Positions 9,545 through 17,891 of a stretch of DNA of 27,952 bases are shown here, piece by piece. Location of the stretch: the NCBI GenBank assembly GCA_964650405.1, contig CAZYTO010000034.1, forward strand, positions 1 through 27,952. Direction: 5' to 3'. The stretch is from CAZYTO01 sp964650405. Its GTDB lineage: Bacteria > Acidobacteriota > Thermoanaerobaculia > Gp7-AA8. The notes under the pieces were generated by a model that was not told where the DNA came from, searched no databases, and saw only the letters and a program-made list of their open reading frames with translations. The position numbers and the translations under genes were made by a program. Position 1 is the stretch's first letter. Every line of letters starts with the position of its first letter.

Positions 9545-10206
9545 CTGGACACCTCGCTCGATGCGGCCGCGGGAGGAGCGGCGAGCTGCGTTCGCTTGTC
9601 CGCGGGAAGGTCGTTGATGGTCCCGTTCTGGGAGAGCTGCAGGGCGCGGATGTAGGCGATGATCCGCCAGCGGTCGTCCGCCGGGATCTGCACATTGTAC
9701 GGCGGCATGGCGCCGAAGCCGTTGGTCATGACGTCGAAGAAATGTCCTGTCACTGCCTTGCGCAGCACGTCGGTGTGGTACGACGGAGGACGGCGGTATC
9801 CCCGCGAGGGAATCATGCCGTTGCCGTCGCCGAGCCGCCCGTGGCACTCCGAGCAGTAGATGTCGTAGCGCACCTGCCCGCGGTCCATGTCGGCGGCCGT
9901 GATCGGGAAGGGATAGCCGTCGCCGTCCTTGCCGTCCAGCTTGCCGGTGTGCAGGAAGTCGTCGATGACCAGTTCTCCCCGCGCCACGGTGCCCGGCACG
10001 CGCGGGCGCGCGGACATGCCGTCGGCGAAGAAGTCGCTCGGCTCGAGCGGGTCGTACTTCGGCTGATTGGCCATCTTCTGACGACACGAGGTCAGAAGGA
10101 TGAGGGCAGAAGGCAGAAGTAGAAGCACGAGAAGCAGGCGGAGCGTGGCAATCACACTTCTGCCTTCTGCCCTCTGACTTCCGATGACTCCCCTACCACG
10201 GAACAT
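9541..10206 (-). CDS. actE: Alternative complex III mono-heme cytochrome c subunit ActE (lipoprotein)
   Basis: 221 residues. One heme motif CSECH and a distal Met in GFGAMPPYNVQI define a class I cytochrome c domain, matching ActE, the membrane-anchored mono-heme subunit of ACIII. A lipobox-like ILLTSC indicates lipid anchoring. The ATG at 10206 overlaps actD by 14 bases and has a near-perfect Shine-Dalgarno (GGGAGGTG about five bases upstream), so I prefer it over the GTG at 10155. The first 41 residues are then almost entirely encoded by a heptanucleotide repeat element (10091-10188): the hydrophobic core LLLLPSALILLT comes from one arm of that element. The domain order after the signal (SRGYRRPPSYHTDVLR, then IIAYIRALQLSQ) is normal for the family. 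Confidence 0.93.
   Translation of the reverse strand: MFRGRGVIGSQRAEGRSVIATLRLLLVLLLLPSALILLTSCRQKMANQPKYDPLEPSDFFADGMSARPRVPGTVARGELVIDDFLHTGKLDGKDGDGYPFPITAADMDRGQVRYDIYCSECHGRLGDGNGMIPSRGYRRPPSYHTDVLRKAVTGHFFDVMTNGFGAMPPYNVQIPADDRWRIIAYIRALQLSQNGTINDLPADKRTQLAAPPAAASSEVSR
10091..10188. repeat. Palindromic heptanucleotide repeat element inside the start of actE
   Basis: Two inverted arms of 7-bp units. Left arm, plus strand: GTCAGAA, GGATGAG, GGCAGAA, GGCAGAA, GT (10091-10120). Right arm: AC, then TTCTGCC, TTCTGCC, CTCTGAC, TTCCGAT (10156-10185). The 17 bases 10104-10120 and 10156-10172 are perfect reverse complements with a 35-base loop. The left arm matches the element at 17806-17837 at 29 of 32 positions, so it is a dispersed repeat. 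It is translated in frame as part of the ActE signal peptide. Confidence 0.85.
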
Positions 10207-10741
10207 CAGTCACCTCCCGTGGCGAGAGCGTCTCGAGGAACTTCCACACGTGGTCGATGTCGAACTTCGGATCGCGGGACTGGATGACGAGGAAGAACTT
10301 GTCGCGCGAGGCCTGGTCGAAGCGCGGCAAGTTGAAGACGGGGTGATACGGCATCGGCAGGCCGTTGAGGGCGAGCATGCCGAAGACGGCGGCGAAGGCG
10401 GCCAGGAGGATCGTGCACTCGAAGGTGATGGGGATCCAGGCCGGCCACGAGTTGAATGGCTTCCCGCCGATGTTCAGCGGGTAGCTGATGACGTTCGCGT
10501 AGTAGCACATGAAGAAGCCGGAGAGGCCGCCAATGATCCCGCCGATGAGGACGATGAGGGGCAGCCGCGTCTTGTGCATCCCCACCGCCTCGTGCAGACC
10601 GTGGATGGGGAAGGGAGAGAAGGCGTCCATCTCCGTGTAGCCCGCGTCCCGCGCGGCGGTGGCTGCGTCCAGCAGCTCCTGCGCGCCGGGGAACTCGGCG
10701 ATGACTCCGTACAGTCCGGTGATTGGTTTTCCGATCGCCAT
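10193..10741 (-). CDS. actD: Alternative complex III subunit ActD (DUF3341)
   Basis: 182 residues with two central membrane helices (LIVLIGGIIGGLSGFFMCYYA and FECTILLAAFAAVFGMLAL) between soluble ends, the layout of the DUF3341/ActD family. Family features are the N-terminal GLYGVIAEFPGAQELLDAA and DAFSPFPIHGLHEA segments, the PLNIGGKPFNSWPAWIPITFE loop, and the C-terminal PRFDQASRDKFFLVIQSRDP. ActD carries no cofactor and packs against ActC/ActF in the ACIII structure. Its ATG directly abuts the actC stop (no spacer) and its 3' end overlaps actE by 14 bases. Confidence 0.93.
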   Translation of the reverse strand: MAIGKPITGLYGVIAEFPGAQELLDAATAARDAGYTEMDAFSPFPIHGLHEAVGMHKTRLPLIVLIGGIIGGLSGFFMCYYANVISYPLNIGGKPFNSWPAWIPITFECTILLAAFAAVFGMLALNGLPMPYHPVFNLPRFDQASRDKFFLVIQSRDPKFDIDHVWKFLETLSPREVTDVPW

Positions 10742-12175
<1,434 letters not shown>

Positions 12176-12186
12176 CAGTCAGCCAC

Positions 12187-12259
12187 GAACGATGAAGAAT
12201 GAACGATGAGCATCGGTTCGACTCCTCGTTCCTCGTTCCGCGTTCCTTGTTTCGTCATC
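12187..12259. repeat. Heptanucleotide repeat element filling the actB-actC junction
   Basis: Degenerate 7-bp units: GAACGAT, GAAGAAT, GAACGAT (12187-12207), then in opposite sense CTCGTTC, CTCGTTC, CGCGTTC, CTTGTTT (12225-12252), followed by CGTCATC. The two halves are imperfect reverse complements (GAACGA-type against TCGTTC-type). The element occupies almost the whole spacer and reaches into the stop codon of actB. Confidence 0.8.
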
Positions 12260-15200
12260 CCTTGATCTCCGGGTTCGGGTTTCTCACGTTCGCCAGGTAC
12301 GTGGTGCGCGGGCGGGTATTCAGCTCGCCGAGCAGGGCATAGTTGGTCGGCTCGCTCTTGAGCTGGGCCACGCGCGAGGATGGATCGTTCATGTCGCCGA
12401 AGACGATGGCGTCCGTCGGGCAGGCCTGGGCGCAGGCCGTCGTAACGTCCCCGTCGCGCACGCGGCGGTTGCCGTCCTTCTCCGCCTCGATCTTGGCCGC
12501 ATTGATGCGCTGCACGCAGTAGGTGCATTTCTCCATGACGCCGCGGGTGCGGATGGTGACGTCGGGATTGCGCATCGGCTTGAGGGCCGGCGTGTCGTAA
12601 TCGGAGTAGTGGTAGAAGTTGAAGCGCCGCACCTTGTAAGGACAGTTGTTCGAACAGTAGCGGGTGCCCACGCAGCGGTTGTAGGTCATGTCGTTCAGAC
12701 CTTCATTGCTGTGCGACGTGGCGCCCACGGGACAGACCGGCTCGCACGGCGCGCTCTCGCACTGCATGCACGGCACCGGCTGGTGGAAGACCTGCGGGTT
12801 GTCTTCGGCGCCGCGGTAGTAGCGGTCGATGCGCAGCCAGTGCATCTCGCGCTCGGCGTGCACCTGCGACTTGCCCACGATGGCGATGTTGTTCTCCGAC
12901 ATGCAGGCGATGACGCAGCCGTTGCAGCCGGTGCAGACGCTCGTGTCGATGACCATGGCCCAGGCATGGCCGTTGTAGGCCACCGGCGGATACATCGACT
13001 CGGCCGGAGCCTCGTCGCTTTCGCGCTGAGCGAACTTCGGGTTCTTCCGGTACTCGTCGAAGGACGCGCTGCGGATGATTCCGCGGTCCATCCCGTTGAG
13101 ATCCTGCAGGTTCAGGCTCTGGTGCTCCTGCGTGCAGGCGATCTCATAGTCCGTCCCCGTGTTCGACACCGTGGCCCCGGCGCCGCCGTAGAGGGCGTTC
13201 GAGCGCCGGATCGGATAGACGTCGACGCCGTACGGCTCATCGCCGTTGCTCACGGCGATCTTTCCGCCGTAACGGCGGCCGTAGCCGAAGGATAAGGTGA
13301 TCACTCCGTCCGGCTGCCCAGGGAGAACCCAGAGCGGCACGGTCACCTTCGTGCCGTTGAACGTCAGCTCTCCGAGGACCGTTCGCTTCTCGTTGATCCA
13401 GGCGTCGCGCTTGTCGTCGGCGAAACCGGTGATCTCGCGGAACGTCTTCGGGCTGACTAGTGCGGCGTTGTCCCAGGTGATCTTGGTCTGCGGCTTCGGC
13501 AGCTCCTGCAGCCAGCCGTTGTTGGCGAAGCGTCCGTCGAGGATCGTCGGATCGGGACGGAGTTGGATCTCATACGAGGTTGCCGGGTTGGCGGGTTGCG
13601 GGGTTGCGGGGGGAAGGTTCGTGCTCGCGGCTCCGGCGCGGAGTGGTAACGCGCTTCCCGCGATCAGGCCGTCGTGCAGCCACTTGCGCCAGGCGTGCTC
13701 GAAGTCGGCCGCACCCGACTTCGCGCGCCAGTAGTTGCGGACGAGATCGTACGGTGCGACGTCCATACCGCCCGTCATGGCGTTGATCAGCTCGTGGGCG
13801 GAGCGGCCGTTGTAGAGCGGCGCGATGAGAGGCTGGATGACGGAGGCCGTGCCGTCGTGCCCGCGCCCGTCGCTCCATGACTCGAGATAGTGCGTCTCGG
13901 GGATGTGCCAGTGCGAGAGCATCGAGGTCTCGTCGTAATAGAGACTCATGTGCGCGCGGAAGGGCACACCGGCCAGGGCATGACCGAAGTCGAGATCGGC
14001 CGGAGCGTCGAACACCGGATTGCCGCCGATGATGATGATGGCCTTGACCGTGCCGGCCTTCATGTCGGTGACGAGCTCCTGGATCGAGGCGAGCTGGTTG
14101 CCCGGCGCGACCTCGGCGGAGTCGGTCACGAGCACGGTCGTGCCGATGTTTCCGAGAGCCTGGTTGATGGCCATGGCCAGGGCATGGACGGCGGGCGGCT
14201 GATGGTCGCCGGCCACGACGATCGAGGCGCCGTGGTTCTTCTGCAGGTCGCGCACGAGGGCGCCGATCCAGTCGCCGTGATCCGTCTGGGCGTTGCCGAG
14301 TCCGAGGTTCGCGGCAATGGCACGCGCATAACCCTCGACCTGCGACGGCTTCACCGGCAGGCGATGGTCGGCCATCGAGCCGATCCCCGAGGGACCGGAC
14401 TCGATGGCGTAGACGCGGCTGATCGCCGGCGGCTGCGCCGCGCCTTTTGTGGCGCGCACGCGGCGGCGCGAGGCGAAGTCGCGCGCGTAGCGCAGGTGGC
14501 CGGGGCCGCTGTCGAGAACGTCGCTGTCGAGGGAGACGACGACGTTGGCCTTGCTGAAGTCGTAGTGGACGTCGGCATAGCTGCCGAAGGCGAGGCGATG
14601 CCCTTCGCGCGCATTGTCGCGGCCGGCCGCATCCCACTGATGCCACTTCATGCCGGGATACATGGCCACGACCTGCTGGATCTGCGCGCCGAGTGTCGGC
14701 GAGGTGATGGTCTGGGTGAGGAGCCGGAGACCGGCGCCATTCGACGTCGTTGAAGTGCCATTCGGCGAGGCCGCTTTCAGCACCGGTACGAGCGCGGCCA
14801 GGAAGTCGCTCCAGGTCGAGATCTCGCCGAGGTGGCGGACGACCTGCGAGCGGTCCGGGTCATAGAGGCCGAGGATCGACGCCTGCATGAACGCGTCGGA
14901 GCCGCCGAGGCTCGAAGGATGGTCCGGGTTCCCCTCGATCTTCGTCGGGCGGTACATGTGGGACTCCACCAGGACGCCGGTGGCGTAGCCGCTGAGCGGC
15001 ATGGCGCTGGCGAAGAAGATGGGCTTGCCGGGAATGAGGTCCTCCGGCTGGCGGACGTACGGGATGATCTTTTCGGCGGGAGCGTTGCAGGCGGCCAGGC
15101 CGCCCAGCGCCACGGAGGCGCCCATGAGCTTGAGGAAGTCGCGGCGATGCACTCCGTTGGCCAGGGGCGCGGCCTGACGCGGGAACTCCTGCTCGAAGAA

Positions 15201-15374
15201 GGCATCGAACTCGTCGCTGCGCGACAGCTCTTCGAGGCTGCGCCAGTATTCACGGCCGCGCAGGTCGCCGACGCGGGCGCGGAATTCTTTGAAATCGAGA
15301 GGTCGCTGATCGCTGCTCGCTGTTCGCTGATCGCTGTTCGCGGGCTGCGGCTCTCGTTTGGTTTCGTCGTTCAT
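12255..15374 (-). CDS. actB: Alternative complex III iron-sulfur subunit ActB (molybdopterin-like fusion)
   Basis: About 1039 residues. The N-terminal region has a Tat motif (HRRDFLKLMGAS, Arg77-Arg78) and a molybdopterin-oxidoreductase-like domain that, as known for ActB, is expected to lack the cofactor. The C-terminal third is a ferredoxin-like domain with Cys groups for four clusters: CTGCNGCVIAC, CMQCESAPCEPVC, CVGTRYCSNNC and CTYC...CAQAC. It conducts electrons from ActC to the ActA/ActE hemes. The reading frame is open upstream to 15965, but that part overlaps actA and is spurious; ATG 15374 follows actA closely. No ribosome-binding site is visible before it. Two repeat arrays are translated in frame: residues about 14-25 (SDQRTASSDQRP) and a linker near residue 595 (PPATPQPANPATS). 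Confidence 0.94.
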   Translation of the reverse strand: MNDETKREPQPANSDQRTASSDQRPLDFKEFRARVGDLRGREYWRSLEELSRSDEFDAFFEQEFPRQAAPLANGVHRRDFLKLMGASVALGGLAACNAPAEKIIPYVRQPEDLIPGKPIFFASAMPLSGYATGVLVESHMYRPTKIEGNPDHPSSLGGSDAFMQASILGLYDPDRSQVVRHLGEISTWSDFLAALVPVLKAASPNGTSTTSNGAGLRLLTQTITSPTLGAQIQQVVAMYPGMKWHQWDAAGRDNAREGHRLAFGSYADVHYDFSKANVVVSLDSDVLDSGPGHLRYARDFASRRRVRATKGAAQPPAISRVYAIESGPSGIGSMADHRLPVKPSQVEGYARAIAANLGLGNAQTDHGDWIGALVRDLQKNHGASIVVAGDHQPPAVHALAMAINQALGNIGTTVLVTDSAEVAPGNQLASIQELVTDMKAGTVKAIIIIGGNPVFDAPADLDFGHALAGVPFRAHMSLYYDETSMLSHWHIPETHYLESWSDGRGHDGTASVIQPLIAPLYNGRSAHELINAMTGGMDVAPYDLVRNYWRAKSGAADFEHAWRKWLHDGLIAGSALPLRAGAASTNLPPATPQPANPATSYEIQLRPDPTILDGRFANNGWLQELPKPQTKITWDNAALVSPKTFREITGFADDKRDAWINEKRTVLGELTFNGTKVTVPLWVLPGQPDGVITLSFGYGRRYGGKIAVSNGDEPYGVDVYPIRRSNALYGGAGATVSNTGTDYEIACTQEHQSLNLQDLNGMDRGIIRSASFDEYRKNPKFAQRESDEAPAESMYPPVAYNGHAWAMVIDTSVCTGCNGCVIACMSENNIAIVGKSQVHAEREMHWLRIDRYYRGAEDNPQVFHQPVPCMQCESAPCEPVCPVGATSHSNEGLNDMTYNRCVGTRYCSNNCPYKVRRFNFYHYSDYDTPALKPMRNPDVTIRTRGVMEKCTYCVQRINAAKIEAEKDGNRRVRDGDVTTACAQACPTDAIVFGDMNDPSSRVAQLKSEPTNYALLGELNTRPRTTYLANVRNPNPEIKG
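13578..13609. repeat. Octanucleotide tandem array in the actB linker
   Basis: Four 8-bp units on the plus strand: GGTTGCCG, GGTTGGCG, GGTTGCGG, GGTTGCGG, followed by GGGGAAGG. It encodes the Pro/Ala-rich stretch ATPQPANPAT between the molybdopterin-like part and the later part of ActB. This is the only array here with an 8-bp instead of a 7-bp period. Confidence 0.8.
15301..15342. repeat. Heptanucleotide tandem array at the 5' end of actB
   Basis: Six units of consensus GNTCGCT on the plus strand: GGTCGCT, GATCGCT, GCTCGCT, GTTCGCT, GATCGCT, GTTCGCG. On the coding strand (AGCGANC) the array has no stop codon in any frame; it is read as SDQRTASSDQRP-type sequence. The same core recurs at 25131, 25566 and, inverted, at 26146. 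Confidence 0.85.
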
Positions 15375-15380
15375 GTCGTC

Positions 15381-15401
15381 GGTTCGTGATCGTTGGTCGC
15401 T
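15381..15401. repeat. Degenerate heptanucleotide units in the actA-actB junction
   Basis: Three weak 7-bp units, GGTTCGT, GATCGTT, GGTCGCT, related to the array at 15301-15342. They make up most of the 26 bases between the actA stop and the actB start, which may be why no ribosome-binding site can be seen there. Confidence 0.5.
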
Positions 15402-16048
15402 CAGTAGTGGCACGTCGAACAGGTCGTCAGACTCTGGATGTGGTTCTCGCGCACGAGCCGCGGGCCGTCCACGGCCTGGTTTACGGGCACGTACGCCATG
15501 TTGAAGACTTCCTTCGGGTCGCGGACGAACTGCTCCGGATGACGGTGGCAGTTGAGGCACCACTCCATGGTCAGCGGCGAAGCCTGGTAGGTGAGCGGCA
15601 TCTTGTCGATGCGGCCGTGGCACGTGGCGCAGCCCACGCCCTTGTTCACGTGAATGCTGTGGTTGAAGTGGACGAAGTCGGGAAGGCGATGGATGCGCTC
15701 CCAAACGATGGGACGTCCGGTGGCATAGCTGGCCCGGACCGGCTCGAGCATCGAGGCGTTCGTCCAGATCTGGGCATGACAGTTCATGCACGTCTGGGTG
15801 GGCGGAAGCCCGGCGAAGTTGGAGGTCTCGACCGAGGTGTGGCAGTAGCGGCAGTCGATGCCGAGGCCGGCGACATGGTGCTGATGGCTGAACGGGACGG
15901 GCTGCTCGCGCTCGATGCCCTGGTTGGTCACGTACGGGGAACGGACGATCCCGCCGATCACCCAAAGGACGAATCCGGCGATGAAGACCGCGCCGAAAAT
16001 CGTGACGCGGGACAGCGTATTGGTACTGCGATGGAAGATCTGAGCCAT
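15401..16048 (-). CDS. actA: Alternative complex III pentaheme cytochrome c subunit ActA
   Basis: 215 residues. An N-terminal membrane anchor (VTIFGAVFIAGFVLWVIGGI) is followed by five heme c motifs: CRYCH, CMNCH, CATCH, CLNCH and CSTCH (the last just before the C-terminal Tyr). Additional histidines for bis-His ligation are present (FSHQHHVAG, FNHSIHVNKG). This matches ActA, which holds the multiheme wire of ACIII on the periplasmic face and takes electrons from ActB. It is the first gene of the act-cta supercluster; all later genes to position 3198 run the same way with little or no spacing. All five hemes need the Ccm system encoded at the right end of the window. Confidence 0.95.
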   Translation of the reverse strand: MAQIFHRSTNTLSRVTIFGAVFIAGFVLWVIGGIVRSPYVTNQGIEREQPVPFSHQHHVAGLGIDCRYCHTSVETSNFAGLPPTQTCMNCHAQIWTNASMLEPVRASYATGRPIVWERIHRLPDFVHFNHSIHVNKGVGCATCHGRIDKMPLTYQASPLTMEWCLNCHRHPEQFVRDPKEVFNMAYVPVNQAVDGPRLVRENHIQSLTTCSTCHY

Positions 16049-16132
16049 TCGAGGCCGCTACCGTCCCAGGTTGGCGTAGTGATTTGCGACTGCGGGCCGC
16101 CGCGCCACTCTCCGGCGGGCGCGACGCGGGGG

Positions 16133-16160
16133 ATCATATCGAAATTCGAATGCCACGCAA
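16133..16160 (-). promoter_or_regulatory. Possible sigma70 promoter of the act-cta operon
   Basis: In the 210-base region between actA and the DUF502 gene, the minus strand has TATGAT (16138-16133) preceded at 16 bases by TTGCGT (16160-16155). The -10 match is good and the -35 match weak. It lies about 85 bases upstream of the actA start. The spacer holds the AT-rich near-palindrome TTCGAATTTCGA. I see no other candidate as good in this region. Confidence 0.4.
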
Positions 16161-16258
16161 CCCGTGGGATTCAGTGTTGCAGCGCACAGAACGACGTGGT
16201 TGGCACCGGCTCGTGACGGGATGGTTTGCACTCAACGCAAGGCGCTCTCTCTCCTGAT

Positions 16259-16804
16259 TCAGGCACCGGCCCGAGAGACCCCGCCGGAGACGATCAGGGC
16301 CATGACCGAGGCGCTGTCGGCATCGAGTTTCGTCACCCGGGCGGCGGGGACGACGAAGAGGGTACCGGCCACGGAATAGGAGAACGGGAAGTAGACGGCG
16401 ACCTCTCCCGGCAGTCCGAGGAAGCCGAGGTCGTTCTGGGTCACGAAGCCGAGCGTGCGCAGGCCGTCGCCGCCGACCGCCACGGCCACGGGCTGATCGA
16501 AGCGCTTCTTGTCGCCGACGAACGCCTCGAGCAGGTCTCGCAGCGAGGCGTAGACGAGCCGCACCAGCGGGGCACGGCGGAAGAGCGTCTCCGTGAGCTG
16601 CAGGAACTTGCGCACGATGAAGTTCGAGGCCAGCGCGCCGAGGAGCACGCAGCCGCCGAACGTCACGGCGATTCCCAACCCGGGAGTTTTTAAATCGAGC
16701 AACCGATCTATCCGGACGAATGCTTCGTAGATGAGATAGATCGTCAGTGCGATCGGGACGACGATCACCACGCCGCGGAGAAAGTTCTTGATCAGCCAGT
16801 TCAT
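16259..16804 (-). CDS. DUF502 family membrane protein
   Basis: 181 residues starting at MNWLIKNFLRG; the frame is open further upstream but that part has no similarity and overlaps the divergent gene region. It has an N-terminal helix (GVVIVVPIALTIYLIYEAF), a second helix (GLGIAVTFGGCVLLGALASN), and the family's conserved C-terminal half: PLVRLVYASLRDLLEAFVGD, a GFVTQ motif, VAVYFPFSYSVAGTLFVVP and SVMALIVSGGV. DUF502 proteins are widespread inner-membrane proteins without a settled function (a plant member, COV1, affects vascular patterning). It lies upstream of actA in the same direction with 210 bases between, so it probably has its own transcript. Confidence 0.85.
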   Translation of the reverse strand: MNWLIKNFLRGVVIVVPIALTIYLIYEAFVRIDRLLDLKTPGLGIAVTFGGCVLLGALASNFIVRKFLQLTETLFRRAPLVRLVYASLRDLLEAFVGDKKRFDQPVAVAVGGDGLRTLGFVTQNDLGFLGLPGEVAVYFPFSYSVAGTLFVVPAARVTKLDADSASVMALIVSGGVSRAGA

Positions 16805-16910
16805 GGAACAGAGTGTAGTAGGTGGGGTACGGACTTCCTGGGTCCCGGGAGAGGCTACGCGGCAACTCGGCCACCCGGCGCCCCCGTCTCGCGCTAAACT
16901 TGCGCCGGTA

Positions 16911-17354
16911 ATGTCCCCCGACAACGACCTTCTCTCGCGTGTGCGGCGCGGCGACCACTCCGCCTTCGAGTCGCTTTACGACCGCCACTCCCCTGCCATG
17001 TATGCGATCGCGCTCCGCATCCTCGGCAAGGAGGACCTGGCCTGCGCCGCGCTCGAGGCCGTGTTCCTCGGACTCTGGGAGGGTCGCCTGACCTGGTCCC
17101 TGTCGTTCGGGAACCCGGGGGCCTGGCTCCTCCGCATCATCCGCGACCAGTCCCTGGCCATGCGCCCGGCGGCGCCGCCCCTCCAGCGCCGCCCCACCAT
17201 CCCCACACCGCGTGAGCTGGTCGAGGATGTGTATCTCGGGGGCAGCAAGGTGGAGGAGCTCGCCCAGGCCTATGAAATCCCCGAGGCGAAGGTACGTGAC
17301 CTGCTACGCTGCGGAATGGCCGAGTTGCGTTCGGAGTTTGAGGCCGGCAGATGA
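16911..17354 (+). CDS. ECF-type RNA polymerase sigma factor
   Basis: 147 residues from ATG 16911. A sigma2 region (DLLSRVRRGDHSAFESLYDRHSPAMYAIALRIL) is followed by a less conserved linker and a sigma4 helix-turn-helix (PRELVEDVYLGGSKVEELAQ, AYEIPEAKVRDLLRCGMAEL). It is short but complete for an ECF factor. The stop overlaps the downstream cupin gene by four bases (ATGA), the usual sigma/anti-sigma pairing. No Shine-Dalgarno is visible before the ATG. About 100 bases upstream, GGAAC (16805-16809) followed after 17 bases by GTAC resembles an ECF autoregulated promoter, but this is weak. The frame is open upstream to 16788, across the start of the divergent DUF502 gene. Confidence 0.82.
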   Translation: MSPDNDLLSRVRRGDHSAFESLYDRHSPAMYAIALRILGKEDLACAALEAVFLGLWEGRLTWSLSFGNPGAWLLRIIRDQSLAMRPAAPPLQRRPTIPTPRELVEDVYLGGSKVEELAQAYEIPEAKVRDLLRCGMAELRSEFEAGR

Positions 17355-17806
17355 CGGAGCTACTGCCCAAAGAGGATCTCGCGTTCCTCGACGACCTCGT
17401 CGCCGAGACGATCGAGCCGGTGGCCCCGCCGCCCGCAGTCAAGTCTCGCCTGATGAGCCTCGTGCGCGACATTCCCCAGAACAGCCGCACGGTCCGCGCG
17501 CATGAAGGACACTGGACCCAGACGCCGATGCCGGGCGTGAAGGTGAAGCTCCTGACCATCGACAAGACCCGCGGCACCGCCACGGTCATGATCGACATGG
17601 CTCCCGGCTCGTCCCTTCCTGAGCACGGCCATCACGGCGACGAGCAGACGTTCGTCATCTCCGGCGCCTGCCGCATCGGCGGCGTGTCGCTGGAGAAGGG
17701 CGACTTCCACCACGTCAGCGGCGACGCCCGCCACGGCCGCGTCGTCAGCGACGACGGCTGCGTGCTGCTGCTTGTGGTCGACGAAGAAGACTACCGGGCT
17801 GCGTAG
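17351..17806 (+). CDS. ChrR-like cupin protein, probable partner of the ECF sigma factor
   Basis: 151 residues. The C-terminal part is a cupin barrel with metal-type residues: LPEHGHHGDEQTFVISG gives the HxH...E pattern (His92, His94, Glu98) and GDFHHVSGDARHG supplies the second-motif His. ChrR cupins act as anti-sigma factors for ECF regulators responding to singlet oxygen or other oxidants. The N-terminal about 45 residues (LLPKEDLAFLDDLVAETIEP, then a Pro-rich hinge) could contact sigma, but they lack the His/Cys zinc motif of the classical ChrR anti-sigma domain. Translational coupling to the sigma gene (four-base overlap) supports a sensor/anti-sigma role, which remains inference. Confidence 0.78.
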   Translation: MTELLPKEDLAFLDDLVAETIEPVAPPPAVKSRLMSLVRDIPQNSRTVRAHEGHWTQTPMPGVKVKLLTIDKTRGTATVMIDMAPGSSLPEHGHHGDEQTFVISGACRIGGVSLEKGDFHHVSGDARHGRVVSDDGCVLLLVVDEEDYRAA

Positions 17807-17884
17807 TCAGAAGGCAGAGGGCAGAAGGCAGAAGTGGGCCTTCGTGAGCTTTCCACTTCTGCCTTCTGACTTCCGCCTTCTGAC
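17806..17884. repeat. Palindromic heptanucleotide repeat element between cupin and YjbR-like genes
   Basis: Left arm 17806-17837 has units GTCAGAA, GGCAGAG, GGCAGAA, GGCAGAA, GTGG. Right arm 17853-17884 is its reverse complement at 29 of 32 positions, with a 15-base loop. It fills all but seven bases of the spacer between two plus-strand genes and would form a long RNA hairpin directly after the stop codon. No U-tract follows, so it is not a standard terminator. The left arm matches the repeat in actE (10091-10122) at 29 of 32 positions. Confidence 0.88.
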
Positions 17885-17891
17885 TCATGAG

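Noticed and set aside
10091..10206. GTG at 10155 as the actE start
   Set aside because: The ATG at 10206 has a much better ribosome-binding site (GGGAGGTG at proper distance); the AGAAGG before the GTG is simply part of the repeat.
15375..15965. Upstream extension of the ActB reading frame across actA
   Set aside because: It covers the pentaheme cytochrome gene in another frame and has no ActB-like sequence; the open frame is a GC effect.
17806..17884. Rho-independent terminator after the cupin gene
   Set aside because: The stem is long and stable, but no U-tract follows and the sequence runs directly into the next start codon; it is better described as a repeat palindrome.
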